The notes under the pieces: model-generated
What the model was told of the DNA's origin: nothing
What the model saw: the letters and a program-made list of their open reading frames with translations, nothing else
Databases searched by the model: none
Source of the DNA: Phoebastria nigripes
Taxonomy: Eukaryota > Chordata > Aves > Procellariiformes > Diomedeidae
Direction: 5' to 3'
NCBI GenBank assembly: GCA_035582835.1
Contig: JAYKAV010000955.1
Coordinates: 993,696 to 1,057,695 of the forward strand
DNA length: 64,000 nucleotides
In this document: one piece after another, positions 49,427 to 63,200 of the stretch
Layout of the letters: each line of letters opens with the position of its first letter
Numbering within the stretch: position 1 is the first letter of the stretch
Translations under genes and position numbers: made by a program

Positions 49427-49431
49427 CATTA
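49427..49431. repeat. Target-site duplication, right copy
   Basis: CATTA immediately after the LTR. The perfect match to the left copy shows that both insertion boundaries are intact. Confidence 0.85.
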
Positions 49432-51359
49432 ATATTGGTAGATTCATTGCATGAGATATGCATAAATGTAATGCTGACTAAAGTACCAGTACCACTACCT
49501 GCCATCCTTTGTGTTTTGAGTTATCGTTGTGTCCTGTCCAATTGCAGGTTTTAGAGAACCTACCCTTATCAACATAGCTGTGGTCAGAACACTTGAGGAA
49601 CTAGCTGTTACTCGTTTGAGTGACTCTATCCCAGCCTCATATGAGACTCCCAAATCCCCCATGTCAGTTTATTCTGTAATAACATACCTCTCACAGTGTT
49701 TTACACTTTAATTAGAGGCAAATAACAGTTTTAGAGGTAAGACTTCTTTGCTTCCCTTTGCCTTTTCTGTTCCACTTTCTGTTAAGACTTACTACTGCTC
49801 TCAACCCATTTTTCTCTCTTTTTATCCCCTTTTCATATTATAGACACTGTTCTTCTCACATCATTTATCCTGCTTCCTTTTACTAACTGTTCTCTGTTTC
49901 TTTCCTAAAGGGAGTCCTGCTGCTCTCAATATACTTCCTTCAGATATGTCTCCCTTCCCCCCTCCAGCTGTTTAAATCCAACAACTAATTTCAGCTCAAA
50001 CTCATGGGATTTTTGAATTGTCTCATTCCAACTTCAATACTGAAAGGTTAGTTGATTTTTAGAGGTTGTAATTTAAAGTGGGATTTCTTGGTTTAATCAT
50101 GTAGCAAAAATGGGCTGTAATTGTGACCCAAAGTCAGATCTTGGCATCAGTGACAGTGCATCTTTACTGCAAAGTATCAGCAGAAAATGCTGTATTTTGC
50201 TGTCTGGCATATGGACATGATTACCTTTCAAATAAAAGGAGATTGCAAATATGACCAGCTTTACATGGCTCTTTGTTTTTCAAACCTGTCATCATATTCC
50301 AGAATTTAGACACTTAAGTAAGATGTTAAGATCTGCTTTCATATTAAGTAGCTGAAAGTTGGGCATGTAAATTCTTTTTTAGACTTCTTCAAACAAATGA
50401 ATTGTTTTTTTAAAAAAGCATAGCACATTTAGATTCTCTGGATATTAATGAGATGAGGGGCTGTTTGTGCTTCCAGAATCAGGGTGGTTTTATCTGGTTT
50501 GCAAAGGATTGACATATGTGCCTAAGCCTGGAAATTTTTATGAGAAAACCTCCTGTGTTTTTCAAATAGTGTCTTAGTTTCATTATCTCAGACTGACATG
50601 TCAGATTACTGAATTTAGTATATATACAGGTAAAGTGGAAAAATACAATTTGTTTATTATTTTCAGAGGAGACAAAGTAGAATCCAACTTAGGAAACAGT
50701 AGCTTAAAAATAATGTGGTTATACTGTATATACTCTAAGACATCAATATTAGTTCTTAGACCTTTAATAGAGTTCCTGCAACTGAAACTGGAGGTGCAGC
50801 CTTGTCTGAAAGCATGTTTTTACTTCCTCTAGAAATCAAACTTTTTCCATTTCTTTAGTTTTTTTTTTTTTCACTAGAATGCTAAAATGATACAGTAGAG
50901 AAAATTAATAAGTTTATATATGTGGACAGAAACTTATAGGCTTAGGTGTAGATCAATAAATAAAACATTAGGTGTGCTTAATTGTAAATGAAGTTTATAT
51001 CTGTAAATCCATAAATACACAATTTACAAAGAAACACTTGATAACATTGTTATAACTCATATTTTGAAGGCTTCTTAATCAGCAAGAATGCTATTAAAAA
51101 TGATTATGAAAAGGAAAAGAATGGTGATTGGAAGATACGTGGGTAGTTTTCCTCCATAGAAATATGATAAACTCTTTGGAGAATGCTGTTTCGTGTAGAC
51201 TTACAAGTGATACGACATACGTGTTCTCATTTTAATTTTGTGTATTTAAATGAGCTCAAAATAAGGAGATTGTTTAAGTGAGGATTTGATTAGAGGCTGT
51301 ATGGTGACTTTACAAGCTTCTGCCACAGCAGGCAAATTAAAAGAAAGCACCAAGGTGAG

Positions 51360-52580
51360 AGTTAGAGAATATGATTTCAGAAATAAACAGATATGGAAGT
51401 TTCATGTAGACTTAAGGGTAAGAGTCAGGAAGTAGATGGAGAGAAAAATAAAATCCAATGATCGAAATTTGAATGAGAAGCAGCAGCTCTGAGTTTTAAG
51501 AGGCAAAGAGGAGAAAACATACACTTTTTTGAATGAACTCAAGAGTAGTGAGGCAGTAAGTATAGTGGGTAGACAAGGAGCACTAGAATACTCCTCACAT
51601 GAAATGGAAAGCTGCATGCCATGTTTTAGGGGAAAACAATGTATTCTGGAAACACTGACGTAAGAACTGATAGAATTTGGCAGCTTCTTAGATGTTAAGT
51701 TCTAAGACATTGGACTTTAATGTAACATAAGTTAGGAACAGTGGACTTGACTGCAGAGACTTTTGAGTTTAAAACTGGATGAATAAAATTTAATATATTC
51801 AATTTTCACCATACTGAATTTTCTCCTGAGTGATCACTCTCCACAGGGAATCAGAGCTCTGAAGTTGAAAAGAGGTGAGAGTTTCAGATTGACAGAAGAA
51901 TTCAAAATTATTTTCAGAAACATGATAGGTTGAAGTCAAGGATGAAAAGTAATGGAGAATATGACATTAGCAGGAGAGGTAAGAAACATGGATCCAGAAA
52001 TTCTTTAATATGTTTGTGATATTGATAACTTTAGCAGGTTAAAGAACTAATTCGGAAGAATTCAGAGGGAAGTACAACAGAAGGAAGCAGGAAGGTGTTT
52101 TATTAGGGTGTTTACAAATTAATGGATAGGACTAGTCAAGAAAGAATGTTTAAGGATGAACAAAAAGAGAGCGTGAACAAAGGAATAGAAGGATGTGGAT
52201 GTCACGAAGAGAAGGGCTGAATGGCATATGTTTTAGTAAAAACCACAGCATGAGAACCATACCAGAACAGAAGAGTAGACTGTTCCTGAACAATAATTAG
52301 AGCTTCTCTTTGTTCAGTGTGGAAGAGACAATTTAGGACAGGCTGATAAAGGTAAAGGTTGAATTAGAGCTTGAGACAGAAGAGGATGTTCTGCCTCATT
52401 AAGTCTAATCCCCTACTAATAGATGCAACAATATCACCTAATCCTGTTCCATGGGTATGCCAAATGCGATCTTAAAACCAAAGCTCAGTTTTGAAAGGGA
52501 GTTGGAAAAATTAAGTGGAGAAGTAGAGGAAGTATGCAGAGTCTGTAGACTTTCTTGAGAAGTTCTCAGCAACCTGTCAG
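51360..52580. repeat. Purine-rich block in PRTFDC1 intron 3
   Basis: About 1.2 kb in which the plus strand is strongly enriched in A and G, with many GAAG, AGGA and GAGA runs, unlike the flanks. It may be an old transposon body with strand-biased composition or a neutral skew. I found no coding frame or terminal repeats. Confidence 0.3.
52390..52500 (-). mobile_element. Possible old CR1 3' end (minus strand)
   Basis: The plus-strand segment 'tcattaagtctaatcccctact...cacctaatcctgttcc' resembles the reverse complement of a CR1 3' UTR (the 'gagtccaaccccctgc' block). It is heavily diverged and the limits are uncertain. Confidence 0.3.
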
Positions 52581-55500
52581 TAGAAGAGAAAGTAAATGTG
52601 TGTGAATTAAGACTTCTTTAGTGGACAGATGATGGAAGCTAAAAATTGAAAGAATCATGCTAAGAGTCGTTGTTGGAACTGGTTCCACTGGGGGCTGGTG
52701 GAAGAGAGGTAAAACACCACATACTTTTATTAGGCAGACCAGTGTGCTTTCTACGTGCATTGCTACCTGTTCATGTGAAAAGTTTAGTATTCCCATATCA
52801 TTATCCATAGCTGCCTATTTAATTCTCTTAATTATTATATTTTACAAAGTAAGTATGATAGTAAACCTCACGTTTTGGGCAAGGGCAAGTGAATCTCGGT
52901 GGCATAGCTTGTTTTCAGTGAAAACCATGGTGAGCTAAACTAGGAGCGAGATTGATACTTTTCCTTAAGATTTTTGTGATTTCTTTGGTTATTCCTGCGT
53001 GGACTAAAGTGACAGAAGACCAGTCATCTCTATTATTTTGAAATTGTGCAATGCACTTCTGAAAGAGGATAGTAGATGAATTGTTGATAATCAGATTATA
53101 CATCATAGTTAATTCCATCTTGAGCACAGATTATTACAGAATATTGATCTGTTTTCTGTATAGTATCTGAATTGCGGATTCTAGAAGTGCATTTTTCATC
53201 TTCTGGTGTCAAGAAGATATTGTTGAAAATCATCCTGAAAAATATGAATGAACTTCAAAGGAATGTTGCTTGATAGTCACTTGGAGGAAACTTGTAGAGG
53301 ATTCTGTGGATTTGGTCAATTCATGTAATTCTTTAAAATGATTCCAGAACATAACTAATAAAAAAACGTGACCTCTGAATTGTAATCCATGCACAATGGT
53401 TGCATTGAAGTCTGTTCACAAACAAGTCCATTGATACAATCTGTTTCCTCTTCAGCCTCCAGTTGTTTGAAATGTATTTACAACTGTTGGTTATTAATCT
53501 TGGCATAAACAGGACCATTAGTGCTGCAAAATTCCAAAAACAAGCAACAAAACAAGCATTGTTTAGTAGAAATCTGAATGTTTTTGCTATATGAAGCCAT
53601 CTCAGTAAATAGTTTTGCTAAATCTCTCTACTGTAGGAGTAGGAGTAAGGAAACAGGGGGATTTTATAATGAGTAAGTTGAAAGCTGGTTGGTAAATGTA
53701 GTAAAATAATTTATTTTTCTGCCCTGTAGCTTTACTTCTCATACACCATTACTAAATACTTACATTGTAAAAAACACAACAACATGAGGCATCTGACTAT
53801 AATCAGAGCAGAGAATGGTGTAAAATGTACATTCCTGCTTTGCATAATAACTTATTCACTATAATTTTACTGTATGGAACTTGTTTTTTTAAGATCAGTA
53901 TGAACTTTACATCTGAAAACTATATGTTGTAATCCTGACCCTGAAAAGCAAGTGATTTTAAAATGGTTTTATTCATCTGACAACACAAAAGAAACAACTA
54001 AGTGTATTGCTTGCATTTAATGCACATCCTGAGATGAAAGAGAATCCATGTTAGCTTTTGTATTTACAGGTTTTCTCCTGGGCAGGTTGTGAGTTCCCTT
54101 TATTTTGCTTCATGCATGCAGTTTAGCTGATGACCATGTCACCTTCTTGATGCTGAGTAGCCACGGAAGAATTACAAATTGGAGCCTACCTGGTAGAATG
54201 AATTCCCATCAACTTTAAGGCCAAATTCTGCAGTAATTTCACAGGACCAAATTATCTGAATTATCAATTTGACATGCAAATAAATAGCTTCAGTGTAGGC
54301 AAAATGTGGTTTATTTATTTAATTTGGAGAGAGGTAGTGTGTGTACTAGACATTCAAAAACTAAAATATACTCTTTTAACCTTTTTCAGATGCATGGCTT
54401 GCAGTTCACTTGTAGACAGTGAACACCTGTACAGAGAATTTTGCAGCATGATATACTTTTAGAAGCTAATGGGCAACAAAAATGTGACATTAATTTAGTC
54501 CACAGAAGCTACCAGTGTCAAGGATATAGACCTTAAAGTTGTTGCTGTTCTGAGAAATGTCTTCTAGTGATTGTAGATGGTGCTGCCAAATAGATGTCTT
54601 ACGGGCAAGCTAAACATGAGAGATTCAGGACTAGAAATCTACTCCTAGAATTGCCAAAGGGATTTTATCTCTGTGTACTTTTCCATGTCTATGAATGAAG
54701 AAAATGGCATTTGCATCCTAAAGTAGTAGTATCTTTTTGAGTGAAAGCTCTGTGAAATGCTCAAACCTGCTACAACTAGTGAGTAAAAGGTCCTTTACAG
54801 TTCCAAGCCAAAGATACTCCCAAGTCTTAAGCAGGCACTGATGCTATCTCTGTATCTCTGATGCTTCAGTTATTTCCTGAAACTTAATAAGACCTGAGAT
54901 GGTTAAGAAGGTGAGGAACAGTGGAAACAGATCATATTTTGTGTGAATAGTATGTTTGGAGATGCTACAATTCACAGTCCTCCTAACTGTGTCCAAATGT
55001 TCATTTTCCAAATGTTAAGACTTGTTTAAAAATAGAATATTTTTCAGGAAAGAAACAAAAAACACTTCTACATGCAGCAGTGTCTTACTGCAAAATGTCA
55101 GCCTCAGAGACACTAAAGCTTTTGTTAGTAGCGGAAGTTGTCCCAAAAGCTTATTCTTGCAACTAGCTGATGAATTTTTTTAAGAAATTTACAAAAACGT
55201 AATGAGAAGAACAGCAGCCTCGTTGGTTAAATTGTGGCTGGTGATTAGAGTAACAGCATGATTGAGGCAACTTTGAGAATAAACTCCCCTGCCAGATTCA
55301 TCTGTACATCAGGTACAGATAGTGGTTTGGTGTGAAAACTAAGACACTGGAAATGGGTCTCTTTTCTGATTGCATCTGCGCTGGCTGGAACAATGACAGT
55401 CTCCTGTTGATTCCTCAGCGACTGCAGTGCCCTCCTGCCAGTCACACTTGCCAGCTCAGTTGCTTCTGAGCACTTCCTAACCTGTCTCAGCCCAGATGAG

Positions 55501-56918
55501 ACCAGTTACCAGAGTCTTCCTATTTGAACGGCTTCAGCTTGCTGGATTCATTTTTTCTGACCAGATGCATCTCAGCCTGCCAGTAGCCCCTGCCAGAGGG
55601 AGAGTTAGAAGCAGCTGGAGACAGCTTGTGGGCAGTAACTTCTTTAGTCAGTACAGCTCCTGCTGGAAAAAGAAGTCTGCCCATAGTCGAGGGATCCTCG
55701 TCACCAAGGGTGCAGCATGGCAAGCCTTAGAGCCCCCTCTTCTTTATCTGAGAGATGCTCCTCAGAGATGTCAGAAGGAGCATGGGTATTTCAACCCTAA
55801 TTATTTTTGAGAACCAACCTACTTTTCATAGTGTTCTAAGGCAAACTGGAGAAGGCTATACTGCATGTAATAAAATGTGACCTTAAAATTCAGTGTCATG
55901 GAACTTCTCAGGTCTGGAGACAGATGCTCTCCTTTGTAGGCATCTACAGCCTCCATTTAACGTGGTAGCAGAGTTGTGAGATACGAGAGCTTAAATTCAT
56001 CACTTGCTCAAGGCTGTCTTGAGTGTAAGGAGGAAGAAAGTGTTTCTGATTTAAGTTATTTTAATTAAAACATACAGTATTTTCCTGTTGGACACCGCTT
56101 AGGGGCTTGGAGTGTTACTAATAATATAAGTAGGCGTTAATTTGTGGGCATAGTTCAGGAAAGGTCATAATAAGCCTATCATACAGTCAGTTTATCAAGT
56201 TTATCTGTAATGTAAAACTTACTCATAGAGGGGTGATCTCTGTAACTGCATGCATCAGATAACACACCTACACACCACTTAAATATGTTAGCACCATCTG
56301 AATTCTTAGTGATTGTTTTTAAGTATGAGTAAGTGTTTCAGTGACTCACATATAAAAGATTTGGGGGAACCAAACAGCTCAGCCGGGGGAGAACTGAGTA
56401 GGAAGCGGCCTGATTGCCATGGGGACAGAACGAGAACAGATGTGGCAGTGAAGGCAGAGTGGTACTGAGCTGTGCTACAGCTCTCCAGCAATATCAAAAT
56501 ATTGTTTTAAGGCATTTATGGGGCATATTAAAGCAAGCAATTACTTGCCTTGTCAAGACACTTTTCATTTTTATCTATTGTTCCCTACTTAGATATTGCC
56601 TTCCTTTATTCTGATTTGTGATTTTTAGCTGTGGAATTCTTTTTTCTAACTGAAAAAATTTACAGTTTTCCTGTATTGTGGGTTGATACTCTGTTCTTCT
56701 GGACTTCAGATCTCATGCAAACTCCACAAGAGGTATTTTCTAATCTTTCTGGAGAGATTTGTCTCCCCAAGGGTCATGTTTTTCTAACAAGCTGTAATGT
56801 TTTCTTTTGAAAAAATGTTTTCCAATTTGAAATAAATGTTTTAGATTACAGTATGTTACAGAGGGTACAGCTACTATGTATAAATGGAGTTTTAGATCTG
56901 AAGTTCATTCTTCTTAAG

Positions 56919-56981
56919 TTGTTTTTGGTTTTTTTTGTTTGTTTTTGTTTTTTTGNTTTTTTGTTTGGTTTTTTTTTTTTG
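56919..56981. repeat. T/G-rich low-complexity tract
   Basis: Runs of T separated by single or double G, in the form (T)n-G, with one ambiguous base inside. Such tracts are poorly sequenced. Confidence 0.8.
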
Positions 56982-59284
56982 TGAGCTTAAATCTGTGGTA
57001 TTTTTAAGCAATCCAGGCTTCTGGAACATCTTAACATTTGAGACTGTGGATGTTTTTAAAATTGGTCAGTTTTAGAACAGATTCAAAGCATCAGGGGATT
57101 TCATTAAAAGCATTCAAGAGGTCATCTTTTCAAAGAGTTAGATTCTAAAGTTCCCCTGGATACAATATTTGTTGTAAAGCAGTGGTTTGTTACAAAGCCT
57201 GAAAAATTGAAGTTTAGTCTTAGTAAAATATTTTGTTTCATATTCCGCCAAAAATACAGCAAGCTACTACTAAATTACGACATTTGCAGCAATACTATAT
57301 GTCATCATTAGGAGAGACTATAGTCTGTATCTTCAGTCTGCTTCACAGATTTTTACAGTGACNGGGAGATAGGCTCTTACGTATAAGAAAGGTCCAGAAC
57401 ACAATGGTTGCTAATCCTGTTGTACAAATAAGATCTGACGAGTTTGAAAGTACCATGACATGTTTATGCATTGGAAAAATACCACCTTGATTACTTATTT
57501 GGATGCTAATAATACCATTTAGTGTGTGGTTTTTTATATTAAGATCTGAAATGGGGCAAAATTAATTAAAAGAAGCCGGAGGGTTCTAATTTTCCCAAGG
57601 AATTCTATGACTCTTTTACTGGCATCTCTTAAATGCTGTTTCTTAAAACAGATCATAGCATGTGCGATGTTCATGCAGTGCCACACCCCAGGGGTGCTTA
57701 AGGCATAAACCAAAAAGGTTACTTTAAAGGAATATAGCAATAACAAGAAGTACTGTATTATTGCAGTGCTTATCTGTGTGACAAACCAAAATTCTTTTCC
57801 CTCCTGATTTGATAGACAGAAGTTAGAATATTTAAATAGAGAAGGGATACTACAAAATAACCTTGCAAGAAAACTCACAAAGGATATGTGTGTTGTCAAA
57901 AGTTTCCAAGTTGTGACTAGCCAAGGGACTAAACACAGTGGTATGAAAGAGCGCTACTGAGTTGTGAGAGTCAATGATACGCTAAACTCCAGATTGCTGG
58001 AAGGGACTAAGCATTTGAGGTTTTTATCAGTCTCATCTTTTGTGAATTTGCTTACACCTATCTATTTGTTTTCTCAGCCTGTGGCTATTTGACAAATTTG
58101 AAGATTCTTCTCCTACCTTCCTTTTATCACCAAATCCTATGAACTGCTGATAGGGTCAGAAGGTTAGTACTTTGTTCTTAGTCTAGAGAAAGCTGTTTTC
58201 TCTTGTGCTTGCAGAACCCCCCAAGGCACAGGGTTTTTAGTACGGAGCTACAAATTCACTATACAATTTTTCACAATGTTCATTTACTTTTGTTCATTAC
58301 TTTACAACACAATTAAAAAAATGGGGTAAGATGGTACATATGGATCTAGTAGTGTCCCAACTGGCATGCTGAGGCCCTCTGTTGATGCTGGGAAACATGA
58401 CTTCTAGTTCTGCTGCTGTAATGTTCATGCATTTAATGCTAAACAATAATTGGGTAAAAGACAGATACTCTAGTTATCGTGGACTTGAACCCAAACTGAC
58501 CTTTTCCTAGCTGAGTCCTGTATAGTTGGCCATAACATGCTTGATGTCCTTTATGATTTTTGCATTACCATAGCATAGTAACAGGAGGAAGATTTTCCCT
58601 GCACTCTTTAGTTTATGGTGGTCTTCTGGGAGCTGAGGAAGAAAAGAAGCTCAAGTCTCCTATTCCAAGAGTGTGGGCTTGTATTACGTTATTACCACAA
58701 AAGGTGGACACCCTTAGTAATGCCTCCTGGCAGTCCAAAATGAGTACCTGAGTAGGATTATGGCAGTTCTGGAGAGTACGCTTCCTAAATTGTTCTGTTG
58801 CCTGTAAGTTTTAAATTTTGTTTGCCTCCCATCTCTGGAGACAAAGTATGTGGTCTGAACCTCACCTCACAGGACTGAACAGCCCTATGAAATTGTTAGT
58901 ACCTTTTCTCATCCTGGAACATATGCAGATTTTATTTCTATGTTTTAAATATTATTTTACAGAATAAAAAAGTTAGAGAACAAGGAAACCTCAGACTACA
59001 CTCTGTGGAAACTAACCTGAGTTTTGAGGATATATTGTGTTTCTGATTTAGATACGATTCAAAGCATTTGGTATCACATGTTCTTGGTTTCAGTTCTTGC
59101 TGATCTTTTTAAGTGTATAGGTGCTGTTTGTGCCATATGGTTATATGTGGTGCTGCAATCTTACTGCCTCATTCTTAAACAAAATAACCCATTGAACCAA
59201 TACCAAGAAAATATATAAAACTTAATTGCTAAACCACAAAGGAAAATATGAAATAATTTACTGTCTATAATCCTTATTAGCCAA

Positions 59285-59390
59285 GTTAAATGGTCTAAAC
59301 TCTGCTGCAATTTACAACAGTTTGGCCCTTTTCCTGTAGAGTTACTTCATGTTTATGCCAATAAAACTGAAATCATATCTCTGTTTAGAG
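59285..59390. repeat. Possible ancient amniote interspersed repeat
   Basis: The block 'actctgctgcaatttacaacagtttggccc...tagagttacttcatgtttatgccaataaaactgaaatca' resembles an old sauropsid repeat recognised by paired 'agttac(t)...(t)tta(c/t)(g/a)cca' blocks. This is recall of a pattern, not an alignment. Confidence 0.3.
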
Positions 59391-60229
59391 ATTTTAAGGA
59401 AAGTTTTACCTGCAATAAAACTACAGGGGTAGATCACGTATGCAGTCATGTTTTTAGAAAATTTTCTTTATTTGAAAATATTTGAAATATCTTTATTCTG
59501 TGTATCTACGGAACTTATTAATAGGTGGAAATACAGCATTGAACACGTGCTTCCAGCGAAATAAAAGAGTGTNAAGAATTTACAGCTTTTAGTATTTGCC
59601 CCTAGCAAATATGTTCTTAGTTGCAGGTATAATCTGTATTAACCTGTGTTAACTGCATTAACATTGCATGTGAGTTCACCATTGTTGATGTCTGAGAGTA
59701 CACACGAGAGATCAATTCCAAATGCCTTGACCGGGAAGGGAAAAGCTTCAATGGCAGTTTATGCCTCATTAGATACCAGAGAATCTCCATGGAAGCAACT
59801 CCTATAGGGGATGAATTTTCTAGCATCTGTTTCAAGATGCCTTACCTTCTTTGGGTTAAATATAGAGAAGGCATGCCAGAGTCCTGGTACATAAGAAATT
59901 ACTGAATGTGTGAACAGATGATTGTAAACAATCCAATTTATTAAGTTTAATAACTTACTGTTGCCCTGAGAGTTATTTAAGCTGAATGATCTGCCTTGCT
60001 TTTACAGCAGGGAAGAAACATACACACGTGTTACCACAGGTCAGCTGATAAGGAGTACCTTGCTGTCAGTAAGTTTGTTGTTTGTCTTTCTCTGTCCAAA
60101 GCCAACTTCCTCATTGCAGAACTCTGGCCTTCCCTGGAACAGGATAGACTAGCCTGAATTTGAAGCACTTCCAAACCTGTGTGATAGAGCTTTTAGTTAA
60201 GGGATAACAACAAGGAATAAAAAGGGGGG

Positions 60230-60240
60230 AAAAAAAAAAA
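60230..60240. repeat. Poly-A tract (11 A)
   Basis: A short homopolymer after a run of G (GGGGGG A11), in PRTFDC1 intron 3. It has no visible retroposon attached. Confidence 0.7.
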
Positions 60241-63200
60241 GTGAAATCTTCAAATTAGTTATATTGTAGATCTAACCATAGAGAAGTAAAGTATGTCTTA
60301 CACTGTAGTAACTAGAGCTCTGATAGATATACCTACACCAGTTTAAAATTTACTATTGCAGGTTATCCTGGCAATAGCAATAAGGCAGATCTCAGTGCAG
60401 CATAGTCAGTGGAGTGGTTACCAAGCAGCTGAGGAAGGCAGCTTTAAAGCTAACAGAGATAAACAAAACCGTCGGTGCTTCAGTGCAAATGTACCTTTAC
60501 TGTCCCTGCAGTGATGTTCCGATAGTGGGTGCATGCAACTTTACTGTATTTGATTTCCAGTTGGTTCAGCATTGTTGGCTTGTTTGCAAGGTATTCAAAG
60601 CACCTCCTACAAATATATCAGTGACCTGGCACTAGATTATTTTGAATGTGGGTGTGCCCTGGAGGTTGCAGTCTGCGCTTTGGTATACATTTGATTCTGG
60701 GGAAGGGAGGGCATGCTTTCCAGTCTTTACTGGGAAGCGATCCATATCATTCCCACTCATTTGCACAAGTCTCCAGCTTAACAGCACTTACTAGTTGTCT
60801 TCTGAATGTTGCTACTTAAGCCTGGATAGTCCTTCTAGTTGCCTGCCATGAAAACCATGACAAGTCCGTGTTCTGACCTACACTCTTGAGGTCCTTTGTT
60901 CTTAGCTGTTTTTCTTTAGAGAAAAAACCAAAAATGGTATCAGTTCAAGTGTGTGTTGCTTGTAAGTACAGCATCTTATGTATTACCGCTCCACCGATGT
61001 TCTTCTTAATTCTGCTGATATGAGGATAATTTCATAGTCTATACTTTATATATCAGTTTGACTTTACCTAGTAGTCAAAATAGGTTAACGGATAATGAAG
61101 ATGCCATACTGACACTTCCCCAACCAACATATTCATTTATTGAAGTGCTTCTCAGGAGGCAGGCTGCAAAGCAATTACGTTTCATACTAGGATGTCGGCA
61201 TCCAAACTGGAACATCAAAATTTTCATTTTAATTATGATGTTCATTACTGAGATGGTAGAGCATGGTCATGTAGCAAAAGGTATCACAATTATTGAACAG
61301 TATATAATTTCAAAGCAGAAGTCTTTATAATTGCAGATACATCTATCTAAACTCTGTTTAACCTGCAATTAATTTCGGCAATGCTATTTTTTAAGTGCAG
61401 AAAGCTTGGTTATATTATGAATTAGTTTGCTGCAGCTAAGTCACACAGAAGTAGTAATTTTCTATTTCAAAGTTGTGCGAGAGACATTGCTTCTGTCGTT
61501 TCATTTTTGAAAGATATTAACTGGAAAGTAATTTCTTGTCATATCTGCTCTGTTTTCATCTGAGATTTTATCTTAACTGAAAAACATATCTGTAATATGT
61601 GTTAATTTGTATGCCAGACTATACGGTTCTGCTTGGGTTTTCTGTCATTTTCAATTTCTGTTGCAGCAGTGTATTATAGCCATGTGTCTGAAAACATATA
61701 TCCATTTCATAAGTCAGTTGTGTCCATGTGATGTTTCAAAGTCTCAGCTGTTCTTTACTGTATGAACTACCAAGAATTTTGTTCAAATCCTCATCATTCA
61801 TTAACTTGGTAAATGTCTTCTCCCCTTTGGCTTTAATGCCATCCCCCTTGTTCCCTCAGTGCCATTCAAAATGTAGCTGTTCAGATCACCTTCAAAGTTA
61901 CTGTTAGTGTAGCCTACCCAGTTGCTATCCTTCCTCCAGTATCACATGCAAGTTATTGTTTTATTGAGGTTTGTTGAGACTCCATTCTTGATGATCATGA
62001 ACCCCTCACATATGAAATCCGATTGTTTTCATTATTTGGTGGGTAAACCCTATAGGTAAATTTATATTTCTGCTCCAAGAAGTTTAGAGTGTAGAGCCCT
62101 ATTAATCATCCAGTGTAATGTTTTTGTAAAAAATCTGCAAAGACTGGCTGCTAATATTTTTTTTGTGACATAAGTTGGAAGAAATACTAGGTTGGTTATA
62201 TCTTTTGAAATCTCTCCTCAAATATATTTCACCTAGATTAAAATGAAACCGTTGAGTAAACATGCAAGCAAATTATCCTGGAGTGGTACCAAGGAGAATT
62301 GTATTAAACGTTTGCGTGAGACAGAGCCTGAGTGGATAGTTCAGGATGTTACTAATGGAAAATAGTCAAGATCATTGCTTCTTATGTGCCTGTGGTAAAC
62401 ACGATTGAAAAGAATTTCTTTCTGAGTGCTCAGTGAGGTTTTTAGGAAGAAAATATTGATCTCATCTCTTGGGAGATGAGATTAGCTGGGATTCATCTCA
62501 CCTAACTTCAGATTTCTCATGGTTAGATGTCTAGGTGTAAGTTATTTGCTGTAGATTTCCCATATGGTGAAATAGATGATTTACGTGATCTATCTTGTTT
62601 TCTTCATTGATTATGAAGGGAGCCCAGGATGCATAGATTTAGATGTCTTAACTTTCAGATACCTAAATTAGGAACAGAGTAATCCTGTCTTTAATGAAGA
62701 CATTTCAAGGTCATGGGTCACCCTGTGAGAACAGAAGCAGCATAGATCACGTGCAGTTAACGGCAAATAAAAAGGTGAGGCCAAAGTGAACGTGGAGACT
62801 GAACTCTACTCTGCTTTAGTGGACATGTTGCACCAAACCTGTTGGTGAAGTGGTGCTTGACTCTTGCTTTTCAAACTCTGCCAATTGTAGGTATAAGTCA
62901 GAAACCTTACAGGCAGTAATTCTGTCCTAACCATTTCACTTAGCCATTAGGGAAGGATAAGGGAAGCCTTAGGGATGCTCTGTGTTCAACGGCTTGAGGT
63001 TCCAAGGGACAACTGAAAGTGATGGTCTGTCAGTCACTTCTTTTTGGTCAAAACCTTCCTGGAAAACCCAGTTGTAGGAGATGGGATGATGGTGTGAAGT
63101 GAGAGAGCTGTCCTCATGGGAATCCTCAGGTTGGCAGATCTGCTGTATCACCCAAGTGGCAGGAAGCAAAGTAGAACAGGCCTGATGGTCACATCCTTCT

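Noticed and set aside
57534..57899. A 121-residue minus-strand frame in PRTFDC1 intron 3
   Set aside because: The peptide is hydrophobic with no family resemblance I can name, and the flanks show no exon signals.
57980..58020. 'ggaagggact' near 57996 as a CR1 3' end
   Set aside because: Only this short match is present; the neighbouring CR1 blocks and the terminal octamer repeats are missing.
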